The notes under the pieces: model-generated
The model's input: the letters and a program-made list of their open reading frames with translations, nothing else
Databases searched by the model: none
Told to the model about the DNA's origin: nothing
Part shown: positions 35,147 to 43,235 of the stretch, piece by piece
Layout: every line of letters starts with the position of its first letter
How positions within the stretch are numbered: position 1 is the first letter of the stretch
Program-made: the position numbers and the translations under genes
Assembly: GCF_024172165.1 (NCBI RefSeq)
Contig: NZ_JAMZEB010000002.1
Span: 10,328,501-10,392,500, forward strand
Direction: 5' to 3'
Length of the DNA: 64,000 bases
DNA from: Nonomuraea thailandensis
Lineage (GTDB): Bacteria; Actinomycetota; Actinomycetes; Streptosporangiales; Streptosporangiaceae

Positions 35147-37189
35147 ATGACTGCCCTTGGCCGAAGCCGCCCGACTCATGTGCTGGCCAACGCGCCGTTC
35201 CGCCGGCTCTGGATGGCCATGTCGGTGTGCAGCCTGGGCGACTGGCTCAACCTGCTGGCGCTGACCGCCCTCGCGGGCAATCTCACGCAGGGTGACTACC
35301 GCGTGCAGTCGCTGGCCGTCGGCGGCGTGTTCGTGGCCAAGATGTTGCCGGCCGTGCTGCTGGGGCCGCTGGCGGGCGTGTTCGCCGACCGGTTCGACCG
35401 GCGGCTGACGATGTTCTGCGCCGATCTGGCCAGGTTCGCCGTGGTGCTGTCGATCCCGTTCGTCGGCAGCTACCAGTGGCTCATCATCGCGACCGTCCTG
35501 GTCGAGTGCGTGAACCTGTTCTGGGTGCCGGCCAAGGAGGCCACGGTCCCCAACCTGGTGCCCAAGGCGCAGCTCGAGTCGGCCAACCAGCTCAACCTGC
35601 TGGTCACGTACGGCACCGCGCCCATCGCGGCCATGCTCTTCGCCGCGCTGTCGGTGGCGGGCGACCTGATCGCCGGCATCGTGCCGTTCCCGCTGGGCCG
35701 CGACGCGACAGGGCTGGCCCTGATCGTGAACGCCTGCGCGTACCTCGTGTCGGCCTTCCTGATCTTCACCCTGCGTGACATCCCCAAGCGCGACGGCGCG
35801 ATCTCCACGCCCTCCGTGCTCAAGCAGGTCGTCGAGGGCTGGCGGTTCGTGGGCCGTGACCGCCTGGTGCGCGGCCTGGTCATCGGCATGCTCGGGGCGT
35901 TCGCCGCGGGCGGCGCCGTGGTCGGGGTGGCCAAGGTCTACGTGGAGGCGCTCGGCGGCGGCGACGCGGCCTACGGCGTGGTCTTCGGCGCGGTCTTCGT
36001 CGGCATGGCGCTGGGCATGTTCTTCGGGCTCAGGCTGCTGCGCGAGCTGTCGCGGCGGCGGCTGTTCGGGCTGGCGATCACCGTGGCGGGGCTGGTGCTG
36101 GTCGCGATCGCGCTGGTGCACAACCTGGTGATCGTGGTCATGCTGACCGTGGTGCTGGGGGCGTGCGCGGGCATCGCCTGGATCATCGGTTACACGCTGA
36201 TCGGGCTGGAGGTCGACGACGCGATCCGGGGCCGCACGTTCTCGTTCCTGCAGTCGACGGCGCGGGTGACGCTGCTGCTCGTGGTCTCCCTGGCCAACCC
36301 GCTGGCGGCGATCTTCGGGCTGCACGTGCTGGCGCTGGGCGAGTTCAGCTACCGCTTCGACGGCACCAACCTGGTGCTGCTGATCGGCGGGGCGCTCGCG
36401 GTGGGCGTCGGCGTGCTGGCGCTGCGGCACATGGACGACAGGAAGGGCATCTCTCTGGCGGCCGACCTGATCGCGGCGGTGCGCGGCGAGCAATTCCCCA
36501 CCGAGGCGGCCGAGCACGTGCCTGGCCTGTTCGTGGCGTTCGAGGGCGGCGAGGGGTCGGGTAAGACCACCCAGTCGCGGCTGATCGCCATCTGGCTGCG
36601 CGACCAGGGCTTCGACGTGGTGCAGACCCGCGAGCCCGGCTCCACCAAGATCGGTATGAGGTTGCGCGCCATCCTGCTCGACGCGGCGGAGCGCGGGCTG
36701 TCGGCGCGCTCCGAGGCCCTGCTGTACGCCGCCGACCGGGCCGAGCACGTGGAGAAGGTGATCAGGCCTGCGCTCTACCGGGGCTCGCTGGTGATCACCG
36801 ACCGGTACGTCGACTCGTCGCTGGCCTACCAGGGCGCCGGCCGGGCCCTCGACCCCAAGGACGTCTCCAAGATCAACGCTTGGGCGACGGGCGGGCTCGT
36901 GCCGCACCTGACCGTGCTCATCGACACGCCGCCCGAGGTCGGGCTGACCCGGCTGGGCGGGGCTGCCGACCGGATCGAGTCCGAGCCGCTGGAGTTCCAC
37001 GAGCGGGTGCGCAAGGAGTTCCGCGCGCTGGCGGCGGCCGCCCCCGAGCGGTACGTCGTGGTCGACGGCACGCTGCCACAGGACGTGATCACCCGGCAGA
37101 TCCAGGACCGGATCAGGGAGATCCTGCCCGACCCGGTGCCGCGTGAGTCAGAGGACATCACGGGGACGATGCCCGCCATCCGCGACTAG
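35147..37189 (+). CDS. tmk: MFS-like / thymidylate kinase fusion protein
   Basis: The product is 680 residues. Residues 1-430 form a 12-helix MFS-like membrane domain (VFADRFDRRL motif between helices 2 and 3). Residues about 460-670 are a complete thymidylate kinase that converts dTMP to dTDP: P-loop EGGEGSGKTT, TREPGSTKIG, DRYVDSSLAYQG and the lid-like region near GAADRIES. This fusion is known for actinobacterial Tmk proteins. The start at the ATG 35147 gives a full first helix. It is followed by holB by 9 bp, as in related genomes. Confidence 0.93.
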   Translation: MTALGRSRPTHVLANAPFRRLWMAMSVCSLGDWLNLLALTALAGNLTQGDYRVQSLAVGGVFVAKMLPAVLLGPLAGVFADRFDRRLTMFCADLARFAVVLSIPFVGSYQWLIIATVLVECVNLFWVPAKEATVPNLVPKAQLESANQLNLLVTYGTAPIAAMLFAALSVAGDLIAGIVPFPLGRDATGLALIVNACAYLVSAFLIFTLRDIPKRDGAISTPSVLKQVVEGWRFVGRDRLVRGLVIGMLGAFAAGGAVVGVAKVYVEALGGGDAAYGVVFGAVFVGMALGMFFGLRLLRELSRRRLFGLAITVAGLVLVAIALVHNLVIVVMLTVVLGACAGIAWIIGYTLIGLEVDDAIRGRTFSFLQSTARVTLLLVVSLANPLAAIFGLHVLALGEFSYRFDGTNLVLLIGGALAVGVGVLALRHMDDRKGISLAADLIAAVRGEQFPTEAAEHVPGLFVAFEGGEGSGKTTQSRLIAIWLRDQGFDVVQTREPGSTKIGMRLRAILLDAAERGLSARSEALLYAADRAEHVEKVIRPALYRGSLVITDRYVDSSLAYQGAGRALDPKDVSKINAWATGGLVPHLTVLIDTPPEVGLTRLGGAADRIESEPLEFHERVRKEFRALAAAAPERYVVVDGTLPQDVITRQIQDRIREILPDPVPRESEDITGTMPAIRD

Positions 37190-37198
37190 CCTTGTGCC

Positions 37199-38374
37199 GT
37201 GACGGTTTTCGATGACCTCGTTGGGCAGGACCAGGCGACAGCCGTGCTGTCGCGGGCCGCGGCGGCGGCCGGCGAGGTGGTCGCGGGCGGTCGCGGCGCC
37301 GGCATGACGCACGCCTGGCTGTTCACCGGCCCGCCGGGCTCGGGCAGGGAGGCCGCCGCCCGCGCCTTCGCCGCCGCGCTGCTGTGCCCCGACGGCGGCT
37401 GCGGCCACTGCGACCAGTGCCATCAGGTGCTCATCGGCTCCCATCCCGACCTGGAGTCCGTACGCCCCGAGGGCCTGTCCTACAGCGTCAAGCAGACCCG
37501 CGAGCTGATCCTGCGGGCGGCCGGGGCGCCGACGCAGGGGCGGTGGCGGGTCATCCTGTTCGAAGACGCCGACCGGGCCACGGAGTCGGCCGCGAACGCC
37601 CTGCTCAAGGCCATCGAGGAGCCGCCGCCGCGTACGGTGTGGCTGCTGTGCGCGCCCGCGCCCGACGACCTGATGATCACCATCAGGTCGCGCTGCCGCC
37701 TGGTCAACCTCACCACCCCCGCCACCGAGGCCGTCGCCCACGTGCTGGCCACCCGCGACAGCGTGCCGTGGGAGACCGCCAGGTTCGCGGCGCGGGCCGC
37801 GCAGGGGCACATCAGCCGGGCGCGCGCGCTGGCGCTGGACGAGGGCGTCAGGGCGCGGCGGGAGGCGGTGCTGAGCATCCCGCGCTCGCTGACCGGCGTC
37901 GGCGAGTGCGTGTCCGCCGCCGAGCGCCTGGTGAAGACCGCCGAGGAGGAGGCCGCCGCCGCCACGACCGCGCTCAACGAGAGCGAGACCTCGGAGCTGC
38001 GCAAGCTGTACGGCGAGGGGTCCAGCGGCAAGGGGCTCAACCGGGGGCTGGTGCGCGGCGGGGCCGGGGCGCTGAAGGAGCTGGAGGACCGGCAGAAGTC
38101 GCGGGCCACGCGGATCAAGCGCGACTCGCTGGACGCGGCGCTGCTGGAGCTCGTGTCGTTCTATCGGGATGTACTGGCCATGCAGTTCGGGGCGGCGGGG
38201 GTCGAGCTGGCCAACGACGATCTGCGTTTCGACCTGGATCAGCTCGCCAAGTCGTCCACGGCCGAGGAGACGCTGCGGCGGATCGATTCGATCATGCAGT
38301 GCAGGGAACGGCTGGCGGCGAACGTCAATCCGCAGATGGCCGTCGAGGCGATGATGCTGGCGCTGCGCCCCTGA
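37199..38374 (+). CDS. holB: DNA polymerase III delta-prime subunit
   Basis: The product is 391 residues. It is the AAA+ clamp-loader subunit: a degenerate P-loop (GPPGSGREAAA, with Arg in place of the Lys of Walker A, typical for delta-prime), a zinc-binding Cys4 cluster (CPDGGCGHCDQC) and the EDADRATESAANALLKAIEEPP Walker B/SRC region. It helps load the beta clamp. The GTG at 37199 starts 9 bp after tmk, and the two are likely co-transcribed. A DnaA-box pair lies 125 bp downstream. Confidence 0.95.
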   Translation: MTVFDDLVGQDQATAVLSRAAAAAGEVVAGGRGAGMTHAWLFTGPPGSGREAAARAFAAALLCPDGGCGHCDQCHQVLIGSHPDLESVRPEGLSYSVKQTRELILRAAGAPTQGRWRVILFEDADRATESAANALLKAIEEPPPRTVWLLCAPAPDDLMITIRSRCRLVNLTTPATEAVAHVLATRDSVPWETARFAARAAQGHISRARALALDEGVRARREAVLSIPRSLTGVGECVSAAERLVKTAEEEAAAATTALNESETSELRKLYGEGSSGKGLNRGLVRGGAGALKELEDRQKSRATRIKRDSLDAALLELVSFYRDVLAMQFGAAGVELANDDLRFDLDQLAKSSTAEETLRRIDSIMQCRERLAANVNPQMAVEAMMLALRP

Positions 38375-38498
38375 GCGAAGGGTGGCGTCGGCTTCTGGCC
38401 GGTCTTCCCCGACAGCGATGCATGTGCGCCGGGCGCGCGGCAGGGAGCCGCACGCTCGGACGCTGCCCCGTCAGGAGCCTTGGGGCGCCGTCCCGCGT

Positions 38499-38519
38499 TT
38501 GTCCACAGGCTGTGGACAA
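38499..38519. promoter_or_regulatory. Inverted pair of perfect DnaA boxes
   Basis: TTGTCCACA (38499-38507) and TGTGGACAA (38511-38519) are inverted 9-mers separated by GGC. TTGTCCACA is the preferred DnaA-box form in Streptomyces. The palindrome sits between holB and a sigma factor gene. DnaA might regulate either gene, or the site may titrate DnaA. Confidence 0.65.
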
Positions 38520-38600
38520 GGGGGCGAGCCGGTGCGCGGGGGAGCGGAAGATAATCCGGTGACCGGAGCAGCAGATGAGGCCCTGAGGCGTCTCTGATAC

Positions 38601-39128
38601 GTGGATGTCGAACTACTCACCCAGCAAGAGGACCTCGCGAGGCAACGGGTCGACGTGGCGTCGATCTTCGCCGAGCACCACGTCGGCCTGGTGCGGCTGG
38701 CTCTCTTCATGGTCGGTGATCAGGCCACCGCCGAAGACGTCGTGCAGGAGGCGTTCGAGCGCACGCACGCCGGGCGGGCCAGGTTGCGCGATGCCGGCAA
38801 GGCGCTCACCTACGTGCGTTCGGCGGTGCTCAACGGGTGCCGGTCGGTGCTGCGCAGGCGGGCGACGGTGTTCCGGCGGGCGGTGCCGTACGAGCCGCCG
38901 GTCTGGTCGGCGGAGAGCGCCGTGCTGATGGGTGAGGAGCGGCGCGAGGTCCTGCTCGCGCTGCGCCGGCTCCCACGCAGGCAGCGCGAGGCGCTGACCC
39001 TGCGCTACTACTTCGATCTCGCGGACCAGGAGATCGCCGAGACGATGCGGATCAGCGCGAGCACGGCCAGGTCGACGATCGCGCGAGGGCTGGCGGCCCT
39101 CGGCCGAGCGCTTGGGGAGGATGCATGA
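38601..39128 (+). CDS. ECF sigma factor, SigE-type
   Basis: The product is 175 residues with sigma region 2 (VRLALFMVGDQATAEDVVQEAF) and region 4 (RLPRRQREALTLRYYFDLADQEIAETM). The GTG start at 38601 follows no strong ribosome binding site, so the exact start is uncertain. It overlaps the next gene by four bases (ATGA), so the two are translationally coupled and the downstream membrane protein is a candidate regulator. Target promoters are unknown. Confidence 0.85.
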   Translation: MDVELLTQQEDLARQRVDVASIFAEHHVGLVRLALFMVGDQATAEDVVQEAFERTHAGRARLRDAGKALTYVRSAVLNGCRSVLRRRATVFRRAVPYEPPVWSAESAVLMGEERREVLLALRRLPRRQREALTLRYYFDLADQEIAETMRISASTARSTIARGLAALGRALGEDA

Positions 39129-40195
39129 ACAGCCCGGTGGAAGACAGACTGCGGGAGGCCCTGGCCGAGGCGGGGGCGGCGGTGGACACGAGCACGCTGA
39201 GGCCGTTGCGGGCGCCGGAGCGCAGGCGGTTCAGGGTGGACTTCCGGATGCTGACGGCGGCGGCGGCCGTGGTGGTCGTGGGGTCGGCGACCACCGTGCT
39301 GGTCGGCGGCGGCGCCGATGGAGACGGCGACGGGGGCCGCGTGACGGCGGCGACGGCCGCGGACGTGTTCACGCGCGACGATGCGGATATGACCGTGTTC
39401 CTGTGTACGGCGACGGCGCCGAAGGACAGCCGCTGTGCGGGAGCCGTCAGCTCCGGCCAGCGTGAGGCGATCGAGCGCCTGGTGCAGGCACAGCTGCCGC
39501 AGGTCGCCGCCGGCCAGTGGGTGAGCCAGGCCGTCGCCTACGACGACTTCCGCAACCGTTACGCCCACAACCAGGCGCTGCTCGACCAGGTCGAAGCGGC
39601 GGACCTGCCGCCGTCGTACCGGTTCAAGCTCCGCCAGGGCGCTGACCGCCGGCAGATGGCGCTGGCGTTCGGGCAGCTGGAGGGGGTGTCGACCGTCGTC
39701 GACCACGCCTTGGGCCCGGCCTCCGAGGCGATGGCCCAGCAGCAGAAGTGGGAGGTCAAGGCCTTCCTGTGCAAGGCGGGCACGAAGCTACCGGCGTGCC
39801 AGGCGAAGCCCGCGAAGGAGGGCGACTCGAATACCACCAAGGCAGGGATGCCGGCGACACCCGCCCAGACGAAGGCCATCCAGAAGCTGATCCAGAAGAT
39901 GCCCGGGGTGGAGGAGGTCTTCTTCGAGGACGCGGCGAGCGCGTACGAGAGCTTCAAGAAGGCCTTCAAGGACAACGAGGCACTCGTCAAGGCGACCCGC
40001 GTGGGAGACATGCCCGAGTCGTTCCAGATCAAGCTGAAGGCGGATGCCGCTGTGTCGGAAGTGGTCGATGAGCTGAAGCGGCAGCCTGGGGTGGCCCAGG
40101 TCGTCAGCAACGTGTGCGTCGCCGATCAGGCGGCTCTGATGGCCGATTTCGGACTGCACCTGCCCGACGCGGTGGTTTGTCCCCCGGGTGCATGA
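39125..40195 (+). CDS. Single-pass membrane protein with two FtsX-ECD-like domains
   Basis: The product is 356 residues. A short cytoplasmic N-terminus of about 41 residues is followed by one helix (about 42-61), then two tandem copies of the FtsX extracellular-domain pattern: about 88-190 (TVFLCTATAPKDSRCAG, LPPSYRFKLRQG) and about 205-335 (KAFLCKAGTKLPACQAK, MPGVEEVFFEDAASAYESF, MPESFQIKLKADAAV). Each has a Cys pair. There are none of the FtsX transmembrane helices, so it is not an ABC permease. Overlap with the upstream sigma gene suggests a membrane-tethered regulator or sensor, perhaps anti-sigma-like, though the cytoplasmic part is too short for a classical anti-sigma domain. Confidence 0.7.
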   Translation: MNSPVEDRLREALAEAGAAVDTSTLRPLRAPERRRFRVDFRMLTAAAAVVVVGSATTVLVGGGADGDGDGGRVTAATAADVFTRDDADMTVFLCTATAPKDSRCAGAVSSGQREAIERLVQAQLPQVAAGQWVSQAVAYDDFRNRYAHNQALLDQVEAADLPPSYRFKLRQGADRRQMALAFGQLEGVSTVVDHALGPASEAMAQQQKWEVKAFLCKAGTKLPACQAKPAKEGDSNTTKAGMPATPAQTKAIQKLIQKMPGVEEVFFEDAASAYESFKKAFKDNEALVKATRVGDMPESFQIKLKADAAVSEVVDELKRQPGVAQVVSNVCVADQAALMADFGLHLPDAVVCPPGA

Positions 40196-40304
40196 CCGGG
40201 CGACATCCACCCGTCCACCCCTGACTTCTGGAGCGTGAACACACGTAATCTGGCAAGGAAGGCCGTACGTACCCCCTAGGCCGTCAGGAGGCGAGCTCGA
40301 GCCC

Positions 40305-41144
40305 ATGGGAATGATCATGGCCGTGAGCTTCACCCGCTACGGGAGGCTCTACTACCTCGATCCCGGCGAGCACAGCCCCAAAGTGGGTGACAAGGTGCTC
40401 GTCCCGACGGACTCAGGTCCGGAGGTGGCGGAGTGCGTGTGGGCGCCGCAATATACGAGCGAGGACATAGACGGGCTGCCGGTGTGCGCCGGGATCGCGG
40501 GTGAGGAACACCTGACCCGGGACGAGTCGAACAAGCGCCGCAGGGCCGAGGCGCGCAGCGTGTCCAAGCGGCTGATCAAGCGGCACACGCTGCCGATGAA
40601 GGTCGTCGGCATCGACTACCTCGACGAGGACAACGTCTACACCGTCTACTTCTCGGCGCCGCACCGCGTGGACTTCCGCGCCCTGGTGCGCGACCTGGCC
40701 CGCAACCTGCGGGCCAGGGTGGAGCTGCGGCAGATCGGGCCGAGGGACGAGGCGCGGCTCCAGGGCGGCATCGGCCCCTGCGGGCGCGACCTGTGCTGCG
40801 CCACGTTCCTGAAGGACTTCGAGCCGGTCTCCGTCCGCATGGCCAAGGACCAGGACCTGCCGGTCAACCCGCTGCGGATCGCGGGGGCGTGCGGGCGGCT
40901 CATGTGCTGCCTGAAGTACGAGCACCCGCTCTACCAGGAGTTCCGCGCATCGGCTCCCCGGGTCGGGGCGAGCGTGGAGACGCCGCAGGGAGGTGGGACG
41001 GTGGTGGGCCACAACGTGCCGTCCGACTCCGTGGTGGTGCGGCTCAACGATGGGGGGCGGAGGTGTTCTTGCTCCAAGGCGAGTGTGTGCGGGCCGCGGC
41101 AGGCGTACGACTCGACGTATGGGGGTGAGGCGGGCGGAGACTGA
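40305..41144 (+). CDS. ricT: PSP1-domain RicT-like regulatory protein
   Basis: The product is 279 residues and contains the PSP1/YaaT (RicT) domain. The paired cysteine motifs CGRDLCC and CGRLMCC can bind an iron-sulfur cluster as in the RicA-F-T complex, which in Bacillus stimulates RNase Y. The start MGMIMAVSFTRYGRLYYLDPG is conserved in actinobacteria. Its C-terminal end (YGGEAGGD) runs into the 16-bp tandem repeat that begins at 41134, so the repeat may have altered the last codons. It follows the core holB block. Confidence 0.9.
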   Translation: MGMIMAVSFTRYGRLYYLDPGEHSPKVGDKVLVPTDSGPEVAECVWAPQYTSEDIDGLPVCAGIAGEEHLTRDESNKRRRAEARSVSKRLIKRHTLPMKVVGIDYLDEDNVYTVYFSAPHRVDFRALVRDLARNLRARVELRQIGPRDEARLQGGIGPCGRDLCCATFLKDFEPVSVRMAKDQDLPVNPLRIAGACGRLMCCLKYEHPLYQEFRASAPRVGASVETPQGGGTVVGHNVPSDSVVVRLNDGGRRCSCSKASVCGPRQAYDSTYGGEAGGD

Positions 41145-41245
41145 GGCGGGCGGAGACTGGGGCGGGCGGAGACTGGGGCGGGCGGAGACTGGGGCGGGCG
41201 GAGACTGGGCGGGCGGAGACTGGGGCGGGCGGAGACTGGGGCGGG
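41134..41245. repeat. Seven-copy 16-bp tandem repeat
   Basis: The unit GCGGAGACTGGGGCGG occurs seven times from about 41134. The first copy has a G-to-A change, the copy at 41198 is one G shorter, and the last is partial. It overlaps the final codons of ricT and bridges to the peptidase C-terminal remnant. A 16-bp unit is not a multiple of three, so copy changes shift all frames through it. Confidence 0.9.
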
Positions 41246-41251
41246 AGCGCG

Positions 41252-41542
41252 GTGGCGGCACGCGAGCGGGCGCCGCGGTTCGGGCCGTACCTGGTGTGGT
41301 CGTCGCTGCCGTGCGCCTACTGGCCCCACCCTCCGGCGCTCGGCCCCCTGACCGCCGAGCGCACTGCCCCGTCCCTGGGCATCGGCACCGACCCGGGCAT
41401 GCCCTACGCCTGGGGCCACCGACTGGCCGGCGAGCTGGGATCGGGGTGCTGCTCAGGGTATCGAGGCGACGGTCACACCGCCTGCTCCAGCGGGTCGAGG
41501 TGCGTGGACGAGGTGGTGGAGAGGTACCTGGTGACGGGGTGA
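41252..41542 (+). pseudogene. C-terminal remnant of a TAP-like alpha/beta hydrolase
   Basis: Only about 96 residues remain, corresponding to the TAP C-terminal domain of secreted tripeptidyl aminopeptidase-like hydrolases: TAPSLGIGTDPGMPYAWGHRL, SGYRGDGHTACSSGSRC, and the ending VDEVVERYLVTG with the catalytic His region. From memory, a full-length enzyme of this type often lies between ricT and tRNA-Thr in related genomes. Here the nucleophile-bearing N-terminus is gone, replaced by the 16-bp repeat array. Any ATG found is not a true start. Confidence 0.65.
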
Positions 41543-41637
41543 CACCAGAGGATGGGGCGGTCTGTCCGGGCATCGGGTGATCGATGGAGCGAGAACTGCC
41601 CGGGCTCCTGTAGACTCTTCCAAGCTGCACAGCGCAC

Positions 41638-41714
41638 GCCGCCTTAGCTCAGTCGGCCAGAGCACTTCACTCGTAATGAAGGGGTCTGGGGTTCGAATCC
41701 CCAAGGCGGCTCCA
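41638..41714 (+). tRNA. tRNA-Thr (CGT)
   Basis: The acceptor stem GCCGCCT/AGGCGGC is perfect. The anticodon loop CTCGTAA gives anticodon CGT (reads ACG). The T-loop TTCGAAT and discriminator T are present, and CCA is encoded (41712-41714). The length is 77 nt with CCA. Confidence 0.97.
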
Positions 41715-41717
41715 GGT

Positions 41718-41751
41718 CAGAAGCCCCTCAAGAGATCTTGAGGGGCTTCTG
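41718..41751 (+). terminator. 15-bp perfect hairpin after tRNA-Thr
   Basis: CAGAAGCCCCTCAAG (41718-41732) and CTTGAGGGGCTTCTG (41737-41751) form a perfect stem with loop AGAT. It begins four bases after the tRNA CCA end. It is a clear terminator candidate, although no T-run follows. Confidence 0.85.
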
Positions 41752-41989
41752 AGTGTCTAAGCCTCGGGTGTTGGTCCGATCTAGTAGCTGTCACTCCAGC
41801 GATACCAAGGACCCTGGATGTGCTCGAAGGATGAAGCGACCGCCGGATTGGAGTCGTCGACCGGCGCGCGCGTCGCTGCGGAGGTGCGGTAGATAAACGC
41901 ACTCTGACGGCCGTGGTCGGCCTGTGAACAGGCGCACGCTGTACAGGTTTCTTCTTCTGCTCGACAAACCGCTTCGGGGCGTTAGCGCG

Positions 41990-42582
41990 GGCCGAGCCGG
42001 GGGAGATCAGGATCGATTCCGAGGCGTTCGGCAAGCACCTGAGCCTGCGGGCCGGTGACCAGGTCACGGTGCACGTCGGCACCGGCGAGCCCGGTTGCGG
42101 GTCGCGCTCGGCACTGGCTGGGGCCGGGCGGGCGTGGTCGCGCCCGAGACGCTGGCCGGGCTCACCGGCTCTCCCGAGCCGCACGCCGTATGGATCCGCG
42201 CCACCACCGGCGCCGATGCGGCCCGGCTGGGCAGCGATCTGGACGTGCCGGCGGATCCGGCGGGCGCGACGATCGAGAACGGCTTGCGGACGTGGGAGTC
42301 GCTGGACGGCTCACCCGAGGGCAGCTGCGGCGGATGCCGGCGGCCGAGGCGGTGCTGCTGTCGGTGGTGGCGACCCTGCTCGGCACCGTGATCGGCATCG
42401 GGTTCGCCTGGGCCGGCTACGAGACGTTCGTGAAGCGGGCTCTCAGCGACGCCACCATGCGGGTGCCCTGGCCGTCACTGGGGGCCGTCCTCGTCGCCGC
42501 TCTCGCGGGGCTGTCGGCCAGTGTCCTGCCGGCGCGCCGGGCCGCCCGGGTGGCCCCGGTCGCGGGGCTGTCGCTCGACTGA
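41990..42582 (+). pseudogene. FtsX-type ABC permease remnant
   Basis: Pieces in several frames belong to one permease: EIRIDSEAFGKHLSLRAGDQ (about 42002-42060), a second segment with VVAPETLAGLTGSPEPHAVWI (42120-42310), and the C-terminal membrane part LRRMPAAEAVLLSVVATLLG through PARRAARVAPVAGLSLD (42330-42582). At least two frameshifts and missing upstream helices show that it is broken. The ATPase gene that should accompany it is absent. Confidence 0.7.
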
Positions 42583-42588
42583 CAGCGG

Positions 42589-43170
42589 TCATCGGCGCAC
42601 GCGATAGCGCAGGTGGAGCACCCGCCCGCCCTGGATCACCACGTCAGGATCCTCCAGCAGGTGCTGCGCGTGGACCGACCCGAAGAAGCGCTTGCCGGCC
42701 CCGAACACGACGGGTACGACGTCCATGCGCACCTCGTCGACCAGACCCGCGGCAAGCGCCTGGCCACCGACGTCGCCGGCGGCGACCTCGACCAGGCGGT
42801 CACCCGCGAGCTCCTGCGCCTTGGCCACGGCTGCCTCGACACCGTCGACGAAGTGAAACGGCGCCTCGGGGTCCCAGCCCTCGGGCATCGGCCGGTGCGT
42901 CACGACGACGACATGGTCGATCCCGCTCGGAGGCTTCCCGTCCCAGCCGTCCGTCAGGTCGAAGACGTGGCGGCCGGCGATTGTCGCCCCGATCTGGTCC
43001 CAGTACGCCCGGGTGTAGTCGTAGGACGCTTGTGACACCTTCAGCTCGCCGCTCTCGTCCAACGGGACGTCACCGCTGAGCAACCAGTCGAACAGCGGTC
43101 CGGGCTGGTCGTTCTCGTCCGCGATGAAGCCGTCCACCGACACCGAGCTGTACATGACCACCTTGCCCAC
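42589..43170 (-). CDS. RibD C-terminal / dihydrofolate-reductase-like protein
   Basis: The product is 193 residues, of the same fold as the protein at 16.7 kb: VVMYSSVSVDGFIADENDQP, TIAGRHVFDLTDGWDG, GDVGGQALAAGLVDEV and VVPVVFGAGKRFFG. NADPH-dependent reductase activity is likely but unproven. The GTG at 43168-43170 is preferred because AAAGGAG precedes it; the frame is open a further 23 codons. It follows the AraC-type gene on the same strand by about 65 bp and may be co-transcribed with it. Confidence 0.85.
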   Translation of the reverse strand: MGKVVMYSSVSVDGFIADENDQPGPLFDWLLSGDVPLDESGELKVSQASYDYTRAYWDQIGATIAGRHVFDLTDGWDGKPPSGIDHVVVVTHRPMPEGWDPEAPFHFVDGVEAAVAKAQELAGDRLVEVAAGDVGGQALAAGLVDEVRMDVVPVVFGAGKRFFGSVHAQHLLEDPDVVIQGGRVLHLRYRVRR

Positions 43171-43235
43171 GGGGCTCTCCTTTGCTGTGGGGTGCCCCAA
43201 ATTAGCGTGTCGTGAGCTGTCGTTCTTGTAAGAAA

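Noticed and set aside
41134..41245. CRISPR-like array
   Set aside because: The 16-bp units are directly adjacent without spacers, and no cas gene is present, so this is a simple tandem repeat.
41638..42582. Integration site of a mobile element at tRNA-Thr
   Set aside because: There is no integrase, no repeat of the tRNA 3' end downstream, and the following DNA is a decayed permease gene. Nothing directly shows insertion.
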